A stretch of 6,990 nt of DNA from Rikenellaceae bacterium (GTDB taxonomy: Bacteria > Bacteroidota > Bacteroidia > Bacteroidales > Rikenellaceae): NCBI GenBank assembly GCA_021203585.1, contig JAJQAW010000357.1, positions 1-6,990 of the forward strand, given 5' to 3'. The notes beneath the pieces are model-generated. The model searched no databases, was not told where the DNA came from, and saw only the letters and a program-made list of their open reading frames with translations. Both the position numbers and the translations under genes were made by a program. Shown piece by piece: positions 1-6,308 of the stretch; position 1 is the stretch's first letter, and each line of letters starts with the position of its first letter.

Positions 1-10
1 GAATTATAAA

Positions 11-421
11 ATGAATACGAAAGAGCATCTGCTGGCCTACCACATCAAACCTTCCGTACAGCGGATGGTTATTATGGAGTACCTGCTTACGCATAAAAGT
101 CATCCGACGGCAGATGAGATTTACCACGCCCTCTCTCCCCGGTTGCCGACCCTGTCTAAAACGACGGTGTACAATACCTTAAAAATTTTGGTGGAGCGCG
201 GAGCGGCCCTGTTGTTGAACATCGAAGATAAAAATGCGCGTTTCGACGGCGACATTTCCGACCACGCCCATTTTATCTGTCAGGCTTGCGGACGGATTCA
301 GGACGTTCCTCTGGCCCCGGGGGTATTGTCCCGGCTGATTCCCACTCTAAACGGAGCGGATATCGACCAGGTCCACGTCTATTATAAAGGAAGCTGTAAA
401 ACCTGTAAAGAAATACAATAA
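11..421 (+). CDS. perR: PerR-type Fur-family peroxide-sensing transcriptional repressor
   Basis: This 136-residue protein has the usual length and layout of the Fur superfamily. An N-terminal winged helix (about residues 1-78) carries the recognition-helix segment [13 protein letters not shown] at 48-60, followed by a metal-binding dimerisation domain. Four cysteines, C90/C93 and C129/C132, match the structural zinc site. Aligned by eye to Bacillus PerR, all five regulatory metal ligands are present: H31 (in HPTADEIY), D79 (in RFD), H85 and H87 (in DHAH), and D98. Family knowledge says that Fe(II)-loaded PerR is inactivated by peroxide-driven oxidation of two of these histidines. A peroxidase gene follows 41 nt downstream on the same strand with no visible terminator between, which supports a peroxide-response role and co-transcription. 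The start at 11 is the only sensible one; only ten bases of leader are visible. A Fur or Zur paralogue is less likely given the ligand set and the neighbour. Confidence 0.88.
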   Translation: MNTKEHLLAYHIKPSVQRMVIMEYLLTHKSHPTADEIYHALSPRLPTLSKTTVYNTLKILVERGAALLLNIEDKNARFDGDISDHAHFICQACGRIQDVPLAPGVLSRLIPTLNGADIDQVHVYYKGSCKTCKEIQ

Positions 422-462
422 AATCTCTGCACAAACAAATCAACCTTTTAAAACTTAAAGCA

Positions 463-1014
463 ATGAGCAAAAAATTTATCTGTACCGTGTGCGGTTACGT
501 ACACGAAGGCGAACATGCGCCGGAACATTGTCCGCAATGTAAAGTACCGGCCGAGAAATTCAAAGAACTCGACGAATCCCAGGCCCTGAATTTTGTCACC
601 GAGCACGTACTGGGTGTGGCCAAGGGTTGCGATGAGGAAATGATTAAGGATCTGAACGCGCATTTTATGGGCGAGTGCACCGAAGTGGGTATGTATCTGG
701 CCATGAGTCGTCAGGCTGATCGCGAAGGCTATCCGGAAATTGCCGAGGCCTATAAACGATACGCCTGGGAGGAGGCAGAACACGCCGCTAAATTTGCGGA
801 ATTACTGGGCGATGTGGTTTGGGATACCAAAACCAATCTCGAGAAACGGATGAATGCCGAATCGGGAGCCTGCGAAGACAAAATGCGCATCGCCAAACGG
901 GCCAAGGAATTGAACCAGGATGCGATCCACGACACGGTTCACGAAATGGCCAAAGACGAAGCCCGCCACGGACAGGGTTTCCAGGGACTTTACCATCGTT
1001 ACTTCAAAAAATAA
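463..1014 (+). CDS. rbr: Reverse rubrerythrin (NADH-dependent peroxidase type)
   Basis: The 183-residue product has an N-terminal rubredoxin domain (residues 1-38) with two iron-binding CxxC pairs, C7/C10 and C23/C26, followed by a ferritin-like four-helix domain (about 50-182). Candidate di-iron ligands are E71 or E74, ExxH at E104-H107, E138 and ExxH at E166-H169. This domain order, rubredoxin first, is that of reverse rubrerythrins rather than classical ones. In anaerobes the family reduces hydrogen peroxide to water in the cytoplasm, taking electrons from NAD(P)H through a reductase or rubredoxin; no such reductase is seen here. The gene lies directly behind the PerR-type regulator and is followed by a strong terminator, so it probably forms the end of a two-gene peroxide-defence operon. 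No Shine-Dalgarno is evident; the leader is A-rich. The start [12 protein letters not shown] matches the family N terminus. Confidence 0.93.
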   Translation: MSKKFICTVCGYVHEGEHAPEHCPQCKVPAEKFKELDESQALNFVTEHVLGVAKGCDEEMIKDLNAHFMGECTEVGMYLAMSRQADREGYPEIAEAYKRYAWEEAEHAAKFAELLGDVVWDTKTNLEKRMNAESGACEDKMRIAKRAKELNQDAIHDTVHEMAKDEARHGQGFQGLYHRYFKK

Positions 1015-1029
1015 GCGGTCCCATTTCCG

Positions 1030-1065
1030 ACAAAAGCCGGCAGTAATAAGCCGGCTTTTGTTTTT
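1030..1065 (+). terminator. Intrinsic terminator after rubrerythrin
   Basis: A perfect 12-bp inverted repeat, ACAAAAGCCGGC (1030-1041) and GCCGGCTTTTGT (1050-1061), encloses an 8-nt loop and runs into a T-tract (TTTTGTTTTT across 1056-1065). It begins 16 nt after the rubrerythrin stop. Read on the minus strand, the same hairpin has a short run of four T inside its 3' arm, so it could also stop transcripts of the convergent ABC exporter gene, though less efficiently. Confidence 0.93.
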
Positions 1066-1192
1066 CCCTTCTCCGCCCGCTCCCCACTTATAACTCGGAA
1101 TGAAGAGGATGCCGTCCCTGTGGACCGTGAACCCGGGGTGTGGGAGCGGATTTCCCGGCTGACCGGTAATGCTCCTTGTCCGCGCATTCTGC

Positions 1193-3037
1193 TCAAGCGT
1201 GCTCTTCCGTGGTTCCGATTTGCTGCATGTCGATCAGGCGTTTATACACCCCTTCCAGTTCCATCAATTGCTGGTGAGTACCCGTTTCGATGATTTGTCC
1301 CTGATTCACCACGATGATTTTATCGGCGTTATGGATGGTGCTCAACCGGTGCGCGATCACTAGAGAGGTACGGCCTTCGAGCAACTTGTTCAGGGCATCC
1401 TGTACCAATTTCTCCGATTCGGTATCCAGGGCCGAGGTCGCTTCGTCCAGAATCAGAATGTCCGGATTTTTCAACACGGCCCGGGCAATGCTCAGGCGTT
1501 GGCGTTGTCCTCCGGAGAGCTTCATTCCCCGATCTCCGGTGTTGGTTCGGTAGCCCTGTTCGCATTCGGAGATAAAAGAATCCGCATTGGCTACCCGGGC
1601 CGCCTCCACCACCTGTTCATGGGTGGCGTCCCGTTTGCCCAGTTTGATGTTATTCTCGATGGTATCGTTGAACAGCACCGTATCCTGCGAGACAATCCCC
1701 ATATGTGCCCGGAGGGATTCCAGGTTGTACTGCCGGATATCGATTCCATCGATCAGCACCGCTCCCTCCTGCGGATCGTAAAAGCGTGGAATCAGATCGG
1801 AAATGGTAGATTTTCCTCCTCCCGATGGGCCGACCAGGGCTACGGTTTCTCCTTTGCCGATCCGGAAAGAGACATTTTTCAGGACCTCCCGGTTTTCGTA
1901 GGAGAAAGTGACGTTTCGGAATTCAATGCTCTCCCGGAATTCGGTCAGACAGACCGCATCCTCCGGATCGGTAATTTCCGAACGGGCATCGATTAAACCC
2001 AATACCCGCTCTCCCGCGGCAATCCCCTGATGGATGGTGCTGAATGAGTCCATAAACGACCGCACCGGTCGGGTAATCTGAGAGAATATGCCCAGGTAAG
2101 CGATAAATTCCGCACCGTTTATTTCGCCGCCCAGAACCATTCCTCCTCCATAAATCAGAATAATCGAGACGGCGGATATACCGAGAAATTCGGACATCGG
2201 GGAGGCCATTTGCTGCCGATTGGCCATGGATCGAAGAATACGGGCGTAGCGGCTGTTCTGGTCGGTAAAACGTTGCGTGATATAGGGTGTGGCGTTGTAA
2301 CCCTTCAGAATTTTGACTCCTCCGAAGGCCTCTTCCGCGGTACTGACCATATCGCTCAGGGATTCCTGGGCGCTTTTGGCCGATTTGCGCAGATTTTTCA
2401 CGATCACACCGATCACCACTGCGATGACGGGGAGTACGACAATCGTAAACAGGGTCAATTTGACGGAGATGGCTACCAAAGCAATCACGTAGGTGATGAT
2501 CAGAAAGGGTTCCCGAAAAGCCACCTGCAAGGTGTTGGAAACACAGAATTGCACGACTTGAACATCGGAAGTCAATTTAGAAATCAAATCCCCTTTGCGT
2601 TCGTTGCTAAAAAATCCGGCATGCATTCGCATGACACTGGAAAAGAAAGCATTGCGGAGATTCTGGGTGGTGGTAATCCGCAGCCGCTCCATGGTCCGTT
2701 GGGCCAAATAGCGAAACAGATTACTCAGGAATGCCGAACCGACCACGATCAGGCTTAAAGCGACCAGGATTTCCATGATGTTGTAATCCGTACCGTAAAT
2801 CCGGAAGAGCTGATAATTGATAAATTCGGTGAAATACTCGGCGCTTAACCGGAATTCAGGCAAGACGGTAACGGTCTCGGTCATGGACTGCGGATCGAAC
2901 AGCGTACTGAGGATCGGAATGATCATCGTAAAGGTTGCGATGTTGAAGATCGAATGCAGCAGGATGAAAATGAAATAGGGGACGGCATATTTACCGTACT
3001 GACGGGAAAACTGCAGGAGCCGGAGGTAAATCATCAT
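1193..3037 (-). CDS. MsbA-like ABC exporter, fused permease and ATPase half-transporter
   Basis: The 614-residue protein has a type I exporter membrane domain followed by a nucleotide-binding domain. Hydrophobic segments lie at about residues 18-40, 87-108, 176-194, 196-213 and 284-304, and the sixth helix is less obvious by eye. The ATPase (about 371-605) is intact: Walker A GPSGGGKST (403-411), Q-loop Q451, signature LSGGQ (507-511), Walker B ILILDE with D531/E532, and switch histidine H563. Such half-transporters act as homo- or heterodimers in the inner membrane. The family includes the lipid A-core flippase MsbA and multidrug exporters; the substrate cannot be told from sequence, and no partner half-transporter is nearby. 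It is transcribed alone: a terminator lies upstream of its promoter, and the next gene downstream is convergent. Two adjacent ATG codons (3037 and 3034) could each serve as start. Confidence 0.9.
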   Translation of the reverse strand: MMIYLRLLQFSRQYGKYAVPYFIFILLHSIFNIATFTMIIPILSTLFDPQSMTETVTVLPEFRLSAEYFTEFINYQLFRIYGTDYNIMEILVALSLIVVGSAFLSNLFRYLAQRTMERLRITTTQNLRNAFFSSVMRMHAGFFSNERKGDLISKLTSDVQVVQFCVSNTLQVAFREPFLIITYVIALVAISVKLTLFTIVVLPVIAVVIGVIVKNLRKSAKSAQESLSDMVSTAEEAFGGVKILKGYNATPYITQRFTDQNSRYARILRSMANRQQMASPMSEFLGISAVSIILIYGGGMVLGGEINGAEFIAYLGIFSQITRPVRSFMDSFSTIHQGIAAGERVLGLIDARSEITDPEDAVCLTEFRESIEFRNVTFSYENREVLKNVSFRIGKGETVALVGPSGGGKSTISDLIPRFYDPQEGAVLIDGIDIRQYNLESLRAHMGIVSQDTVLFNDTIENNIKLGKRDATHEQVVEAARVANADSFISECEQGYRTNTGDRGMKLSGGQRQRLSIARAVLKNPDILILDEATSALDTESEKLVQDALNKLLEGRTSLVIAHRLSTIHNADKIIVVNQGQIIETGTHQQLMELEGVYKRLIDMQQIGTTEEHA

Positions 3038-3069
3038 GTTCGGGTAAATTTCACAAATGGGTTAAACTG

Positions 3070-3100
3070 CAAAGATAATGGTTTTTCCTCCTGCCCCAAG
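3070..3100 (-). promoter_or_regulatory. Bacteroidota-type promoter for the ABC exporter
   Basis: On the minus strand CTTG (3100-3097) is separated by exactly 19 nt from TATCTTTG (3077-3070). This matches the Bacteroidota vegetative pattern TTTG-N19-TAnnTTTG at every fixed position but the first. It predicts transcription starting near 3064 and an untranslated leader of about 27 nt before the ATG at 3037. It sits between the terminator of the upstream operon and the exporter, so it explains independent expression of the exporter. Confidence 0.75.
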
Positions 3101-3160
3101 CACCGAATCCGGAGCAGGCTGTGGAAACTACCAGGACCGCAAGGACGAGACGCTGCCATG

Positions 3161-3191
3161 AAAAAAGCTGCACACGCGGCGGTGTACAGCT
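3161..3191 (-). terminator. Intrinsic terminator of the permease-menG-lipoprotein-SPOR operon
   Basis: On the minus strand AGCTGTACAC (3191-3182), a 6-nt loop CGCCGC, and GTGTGCAGCT (3175-3166) form a 10-bp stem with one G-U wobble. Five further T follow directly (3165-3161). It starts 18 nt after the stop of the SPOR-like gene and isolates that operon from the ABC exporter downstream. Confidence 0.88.
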
Positions 3192-3209
3192 CAACCGGTC
3201 CGGTCCCGA

Positions 3210-3695
3210 TCACTCCCATTCGGGCTCCGAGGCGGAATCCGCCGATTGGAACAAATTTTTAAGCGGCATTTTCTCGGTACGGACAAAGGCCGAGGGGAAC
3301 TGTCCCTTCACGCGTCCGAATACGATCATCGCCTCGTCTTTGCTCAGGCAATTGCCTACGGCAACCTTCCAATAGGGATTTTCATAAGAAATTTCCGCCG
3401 GAATATCGGGAAATGAACGTTGAAACTGGCTCAGGGTTTGTTGCCCTTTGGAACGGGCGTTCTGAGTATTGTCCAAAAAAATATAAACCCGGTACGCATC
3501 CACCTCGATTCCCTCCAGCGAACGCGCGCGGTTCAACACGCCGGCCAGCTCTCCGTTTTGCCGGACGACGACCTGTGCGCCGGTCAACGGGTCCGGTTGT
3601 GCCAACCGGGTGAGTAGCTCTTGCGGATAGATGGTCTGGGACAGGGCCGCACCGGTGGTGCAACATACCCAAAGCAGTAAAAATAACGGTTTCAT
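3210..3695 (-). CDS. Secreted SPOR-like domain protein
   Basis: The 161-residue product begins with a clear signal peptide (residues 1-19, MKPLFLLLWVCCTTGAALS) with probable cleavage before Q20, so the mature protein is exported to the periplasm. Residues about 67-143 resemble a SPOR fold. They show the beta-alpha-beta rhythm of YRVYIFLDN, a helix, then a second half with YWKVAVGN, an acidic helix and FPSAFVR. SPOR domains bind denuded peptidoglycan glycan strands at division sites. Small secreted SPOR-like proteins are common in Bacteroidales and mostly uncharacterised, so peptidoglycan binding here is inferred, not shown. It is the last gene of the minus-strand operon, 11 nt after the lipoprotein gene and just before the terminator. 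The acidic C-terminal tail (SADSASEPEWE) looks disordered. Confidence 0.75.
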   Translation of the reverse strand: MKPLFLLLWVCCTTGAALSQTIYPQELLTRLAQPDPLTGAQVVVRQNGELAGVLNRARSLEGIEVDAYRVYIFLDNTQNARSKGQQTLSQFQRSFPDIPAEISYENPYWKVAVGNCLSKDEAMIVFGRVKGQFPSAFVRTEKMPLKNLFQSADSASEPEWE

Positions 3696-3706
3696 ATTCA
3701 GGCGTG

Positions 3707-4213
3707 TTACATCGACAGTTTTTTCAGATCAGTTTCCGACAATCCCACTTTCCGCAGAAACTCCGGAAGCGGCACATCGTCGAAGGTAAAGGTTTTGCCG
3801 AACAGTCCGTAGCTTCCCCGAATGGTTCCGTGTACGCGGAGATTTTCCGGGTTCCCGGACAGCCGCATGGAGGCGCCGACCGTACCCAGCGGATCGTGGA
3901 AACGAAAGACCAGAGGCAAACCGACTTCCGTAGCCCGGTGGGCTTTTAGTATGATTTTCTTCTCCGTCTGCAGGGTCAGTACTTTTCCTTTGCCGTCACG
4001 AATTTCCAGCTCGCTGCTTTTCAAAGCCAGTCGGGTACCGGAATGGTTGAATATCGAACATTCGATAGTCATCCGGGCCTGTGAAAGGGAAATACCTTCC
4101 ATGCGAGCCTGATAGAGGTCCACCAGTTCGATGTCTTTGGCCTTTACCGAACAGGAACTGAAGGCTGCCGCGGCCGCTAGGGCCCATAGTATGAATTTTA
4201 TTTTCAGTGTCAT
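3707..4213 (-). CDS. Small LEA-2-like (WHy domain) lipoprotein
   Basis: The 168-residue product has a short positively charged N terminus, a hydrophobic stretch (about 7-18) and a lipobox-like FSSC ending at C21, so it is probably a lipidated envelope protein. F at -3 is unusual, but such variants occur in Bacteroidota. Residues about 29-140 form an all-beta pattern with an N-H-S-G turn (56-59), alternating hydrophobics and a segment ATEVGLPLVFRF, resembling LEA-2/WHy domains. This family assignment is by pattern only. Just after the cysteine comes SVKAKDIE, without the adjacent acidic pair typical of surface-export signals in this phylum, which suggests a periplasm-facing location. The gene lies 32 nt after menG and 11 nt before the SPOR-like gene. 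Function is unknown; a substrate of the upstream Lol-type permease is possible. Confidence 0.7.
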   Translation of the reverse strand: MTLKIKFILWALAAAAAFSSCSVKAKDIELVDLYQARMEGISLSQARMTIECSIFNHSGTRLALKSSELEIRDGKGKVLTLQTEKKIILKAHRATEVGLPLVFRFHDPLGTVGASMRLSGNPENLRVHGTIRGSYGLFGKTFTFDDVPLPEFLRKVGLSETDLKKLSM

Positions 4214-4218
4214 GGTTA

Positions 4219-4226
4219 CAAAGATA
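4219..4226 (-). promoter_or_regulatory. Possible internal -7 element before the lipoprotein gene
   Basis: The minus strand carries TATCTTTG, identical to the -7 element of the ABC exporter promoter, ending 5 nt before the lipoprotein ATG. No TTG is found at the expected -33 position, where the menG stop codon lies. If used, transcription would begin at or next to the start codon, giving a leaderless message. It may be chance, since the gene is also reached from upstream. Confidence 0.3.
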
Positions 4227-4245
4227 ACAAAAACCGTGGAAGCTG

Positions 4246-4989
4246 CTATACCTTATTTTCATGCGGCTTTTCAGCCCGGTAAAGGATGGCGATTCCCCGG
4301 GTGAAAAGTTGTTGGGTTACCCGGCAAAAGCCCGCCTGAGCCAACAGCCCGGAAAACCGCTCGCCGTAGGGAAAATCCCCGACCGAGCGCTGCAGGTAGC
4401 GGTAGGCCTTCCGTTCACCAGAAACCACTCCGCCAATAAAGGGGAGCAGCCGCCGGAAATAGAATAAAAAGAGACTGCCGAATATTTTTCCTTCGGGCAG
4501 CGCAAATTCCAAGACGTAAACATGGCCTCCGGGCTTCAGTATTCGGTACATTTCGTCCAATCCGGCCGGAATGTTCCCGAAATTGCGAACCCCGAAACCG
4601 ACGGTGACCGCATCGAAAGACTCCCGCGGGAAGGGCAGCGCTTCGGCATCTGCTTCGATCAGAGCGGCGATGTTGGCTATTTCCCTTTTTCGGATTTTTT
4701 TCCGGCCGCGCTCCAACATTTCCGGTGAAAGGTCCACTCCGGTAATCCGGGCCTGAGGAATCCGGCGGGCGAGCATCAGAGCCAGGTCCGCGGTACCGGT
4801 GGCTACATCCAGAATGGTGAAAGGCCGGTCCGATTGTACCGTCCGAACGGTTTTTTTCCGCCAACCCACGTCGATGCCGAGAGAGAGCAACCGGTTCAGA
4901 AAATCGTACCGGAAGGCAATCCGGTCGAACATATTCCGGACCTGTTCTTTTTTGCCGTCCGCCTGATCGTATGGTTTTATCTCGCTCAT
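4246..4989 (-). CDS. menG: Demethylmenaquinone methyltransferase (MenG/UbiE family)
   Basis: The 247-residue product is a full-length class I SAM-dependent methyltransferase of the UbiE/COQ5 family. It catalyses the last step of menaquinone synthesis, transferring a methyl group from S-adenosylmethionine to demethylmenaquinone. Visible marks are the N-terminal YDFLNRLLSLGIDVGWR (28-44), SAM motif I ILDVATGTADLAL (59-71), the acidic ribose-binding D86 in GVDLS, the family motif GFGVRNF (131-137) and LKPGGHVYVLEF (151-162). Motif I has A67 where many homologues have glycine; I regard this as ordinary variation. Its ATG overlaps the stop of the permease gene as ATGA (4-nt overlap), implying translational coupling. 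Ubiquinone synthesis is unlikely in this kind of organism, so menG is preferred over ubiE. The other men genes are not in the window. Confidence 0.94.
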   Translation of the reverse strand: MSEIKPYDQADGKKEQVRNMFDRIAFRYDFLNRLLSLGIDVGWRKKTVRTVQSDRPFTILDVATGTADLALMLARRIPQARITGVDLSPEMLERGRKKIRKREIANIAALIEADAEALPFPRESFDAVTVGFGVRNFGNIPAGLDEMYRILKPGGHVYVLEFALPEGKIFGSLFLFYFRRLLPFIGGVVSGERKAYRYLQRSVGDFPYGERFSGLLAQAGFCRVTQQLFTRGIAILYRAEKPHENKV

Positions 4990-6236
4990 CCGTCGAAACG
5001 TATGGTTTTTTCCGGCTCCACCCGGGCCACAATCCGGGTCGGTAGTACCTGCATGAGTACAATTACGGCAAACACGCCGATATTTAACAGGGCGATGATT
5101 GCCCCATCAATGTGAATGGGCACCACGGTCAGGAAATACCCGTCGGCATTCAGTTTCAGTAAGCCTGTATACTGCTGTATGTAGCAAAAGGCCAGCCCGA
5201 AAAGATTTCCCCAGATCATGCCGCGCAAAGCGATGTGCGCGGAGCGGTAGATAAATATTCGCTGGATGGCCGAATTGTCCATGCCCAGGGCTTTCAGTAT
5301 GCCGATCAGGGACGTTTTTTCGAGCAGGATAATGAGCATGGCCGCGATCATATTGAACACCGCCACCAGCAACATCACCACGATCACGATCAACGCGTTG
5401 AGGTTGTGCGTGGCCAACCAGTCGAAAATCAAAGGGTGGCTTTCTTTCAGGTCGGTCACCACCAGTTCGTTCAGACGGGGATCGTTCAACTGGACCAACC
5501 GCTCGAACAGGGTATGGCTGAATGAAGAAATTTGTCCGAAATCGGAGGTCGTGATTTCATACCCCGAAATTTCCCCGGCTTCCCATTTGTTGAGCCGCTG
5601 TACATTGCGGATATCGGTCAGCAACAAAGCGTTGTCGATATCGGGCATTTCGGTGGCGTAGATTCCGCTGATTTTATACTGATCCCGTCGGGGCGGTTGC
5701 TGCAGGAACATCAATTCGATGCGGTCGCCCACGGAAAGCTGCATCCGTTCGGCCAGCCGCTGAGAGATCAGGATATCCCGGTTGCGGGTCGAGTCGCTTA
5801 CCACCGGAAGATCCCCCGCCACCAGGGCATCGCGAAAAAAAGCCCAGTCGAATTCCGCTCCCACGCCTTTGAGCAGAATCCCCTGAAAGGAATCTTCTCC
5901 GCGCAAAATTCCAGGTGTCTGGACATACCGGTGCATGGCGGCAAAACCCGGAATCTCCAGAATTAAATCCAAAAAGGGTTGATCCGCCGATATGGGATCG
6001 GTTTGCGGGTTATCGGCCAGTTCCAGGTGAGCGATGCGCACATGAGCCATGCTTCCGGTCAATTGCCCGGTAATCCGGTATTTGAATCCGTAGATAACCC
6101 CGAGGGCTATGATCATGACCGCCAATCCGATGCTGACACTGAGCGTGGCGATGCGGACCATTACGCTGTTCCGTCTGCCGCCCTGGCTCGTACGCAGCCG
6201 GCGCGCCAGGAAGTATGAGGTATTGACTTTGCCCAT
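4986..6236 (-). CDS. LolC/LolE-type lipoprotein-releasing ABC transporter permease (FtsX/MacB fold)
   Basis: Using the ATG at 6236, the product has 416 residues, the usual length for LolC/E. Topology is that of MacB-fold permeases: one N-terminal membrane helix (about 28-51), a large periplasmic domain (about 52-280), then three C-terminal helices (about 280-305, 331-352, 375-398). The cytoplasmic coupling segment LLEKTSLIGILKALGM after the second helix is the FtsX-family signature. With the ATPase LolD, such permeases extract lipoproteins from the inner membrane for the carrier LolA; neither is in this window, so the specific Lol role is inferred from family likeness. An in-frame ATG at 6278 would add 14 residues, but the extension crosses the divergent promoter region and lacks homologous character; GKVNTSYFLARRL after the ATG at 6236 is the expected cytoplasmic start. 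The stop overlaps menG by four bases. Confidence 0.85.
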   Translation of the reverse strand: MGKVNTSYFLARRLRTSQGGRRNSVMVRIATLSVSIGLAVMIIALGVIYGFKYRITGQLTGSMAHVRIAHLELADNPQTDPISADQPFLDLILEIPGFAAMHRYVQTPGILRGEDSFQGILLKGVGAEFDWAFFRDALVAGDLPVVSDSTRNRDILISQRLAERMQLSVGDRIELMFLQQPPRRDQYKISGIYATEMPDIDNALLLTDIRNVQRLNKWEAGEISGYEITTSDFGQISSFSHTLFERLVQLNDPRLNELVVTDLKESHPLIFDWLATHNLNALIVIVVMLLVAVFNMIAAMLIILLEKTSLIGILKALGMDNSAIQRIFIYRSAHIALRGMIWGNLFGLAFCYIQQYTGLLKLNADGYFLTVVPIHIDGAIIALLNIGVFAVIVLMQVLPTRIVARVEPEKTIRFDG

Positions 6237-6253
6237 TGCAACCTTTTCTGCGG

Positions 6254-6261
6254 CAAAGTAA
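6254..6261 (-). promoter_or_regulatory. Weak -7 candidate for the permease-menG operon
   Basis: TTACTTTG on the minus strand differs from TAnnTTTG at one fixed position (T for A) and lies 17 nt before the chosen permease start. No TTG occurs at the expected -33 spacing. This is the best candidate in the divergent region, but it is weak. Confidence 0.25.
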
Positions 6262-6269
6262 CGGAAAAA

Positions 6270-6294
6270 ATGGTACATTTGCGCTAATTACCAT
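6270..6294. promoter_or_regulatory. Imperfect dyad (candidate operator) in the divergent intergenic region
   Basis: Arms ATGGTA (6270-6275) and TACCAT (6289-6294) are perfect inverted repeats separated by 13 nt. Between them ATTTGC and GCTAAT (6277-6288) form a second, inner dyad with one mismatch. With C6276 unpaired, 11 of 12 base pairs match across 25 nt. The dyad contains the whole plus-strand -7 element, so a bound repressor could block the reductase gene. No known operator consensus is recognised. Confidence 0.4.
6274..6281 (+). promoter_or_regulatory. -7 element of a Bacteroidota promoter for the SDR gene
   Basis: TACATTTG matches TAnnTTTG exactly and would place the transcription start near 6287, about 22 nt before the reductase ATG. 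The -33 TTG is absent at the usual 19-nt spacing (the bases there are CGGC), so the promoter is either weak or helped by an activator. Confidence 0.5.
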
Positions 6295-6308
6295 CTGTAA
6301 ATCGGCAA

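Noticed and set aside
1015..1192. Open frame continuing in frame after the rubrerythrin stop, with coding-like codons around 1087-1200
   Set aside because: It has no start codon of its own, runs through the terminator hairpin and into the antisense of the ABC exporter, and resembles no family I know. GC-rich sequence alone explains the lack of stops.
1087..1192. Short GC-rich inverted repeats (such as CCGGG and CCCGG) after the ABC exporter stop, considered as a small RNA or second terminator
   Set aside because: Stems are only about 5 bp with long loops and no T-tract on either strand; a tRNA-like fold was also considered, but no T-arm or anticodon pattern is present.
1499..1996. 165-codon plus-strand open frame opposite the ABC exporter ATPase domain
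   Set aside because: It is entirely antisense to a highly conserved domain with intact motifs; the translation is low-complexity in character and matches no family.
2210..2758. 182-codon plus-strand open frame opposite the ABC exporter membrane domain
   Set aside because: It is antisense to a well-supported gene and has a His/Gly/Asp-rich composition typical of the reverse complement of hydrophobic coding sequence.
3034..3219. Minus-strand 61-codon open frame between the SPOR-like gene and the exporter
   Set aside because: It spans both the operon terminator and the exporter promoter and overlaps both neighbouring genes; it has no protein-like pattern.
4415..5062. 215-codon minus-strand open frame in another frame over menG
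   Set aside because: It is an Arg/Pro/Ser/Gly-rich frame shadow of menG; the menG frame has all family motifs.
5532..5966. 144-codon plus-strand open frame opposite the permease periplasmic domain
   Set aside because: It is antisense to a gene with a clear MacB-type topology and shows no recognisable features.
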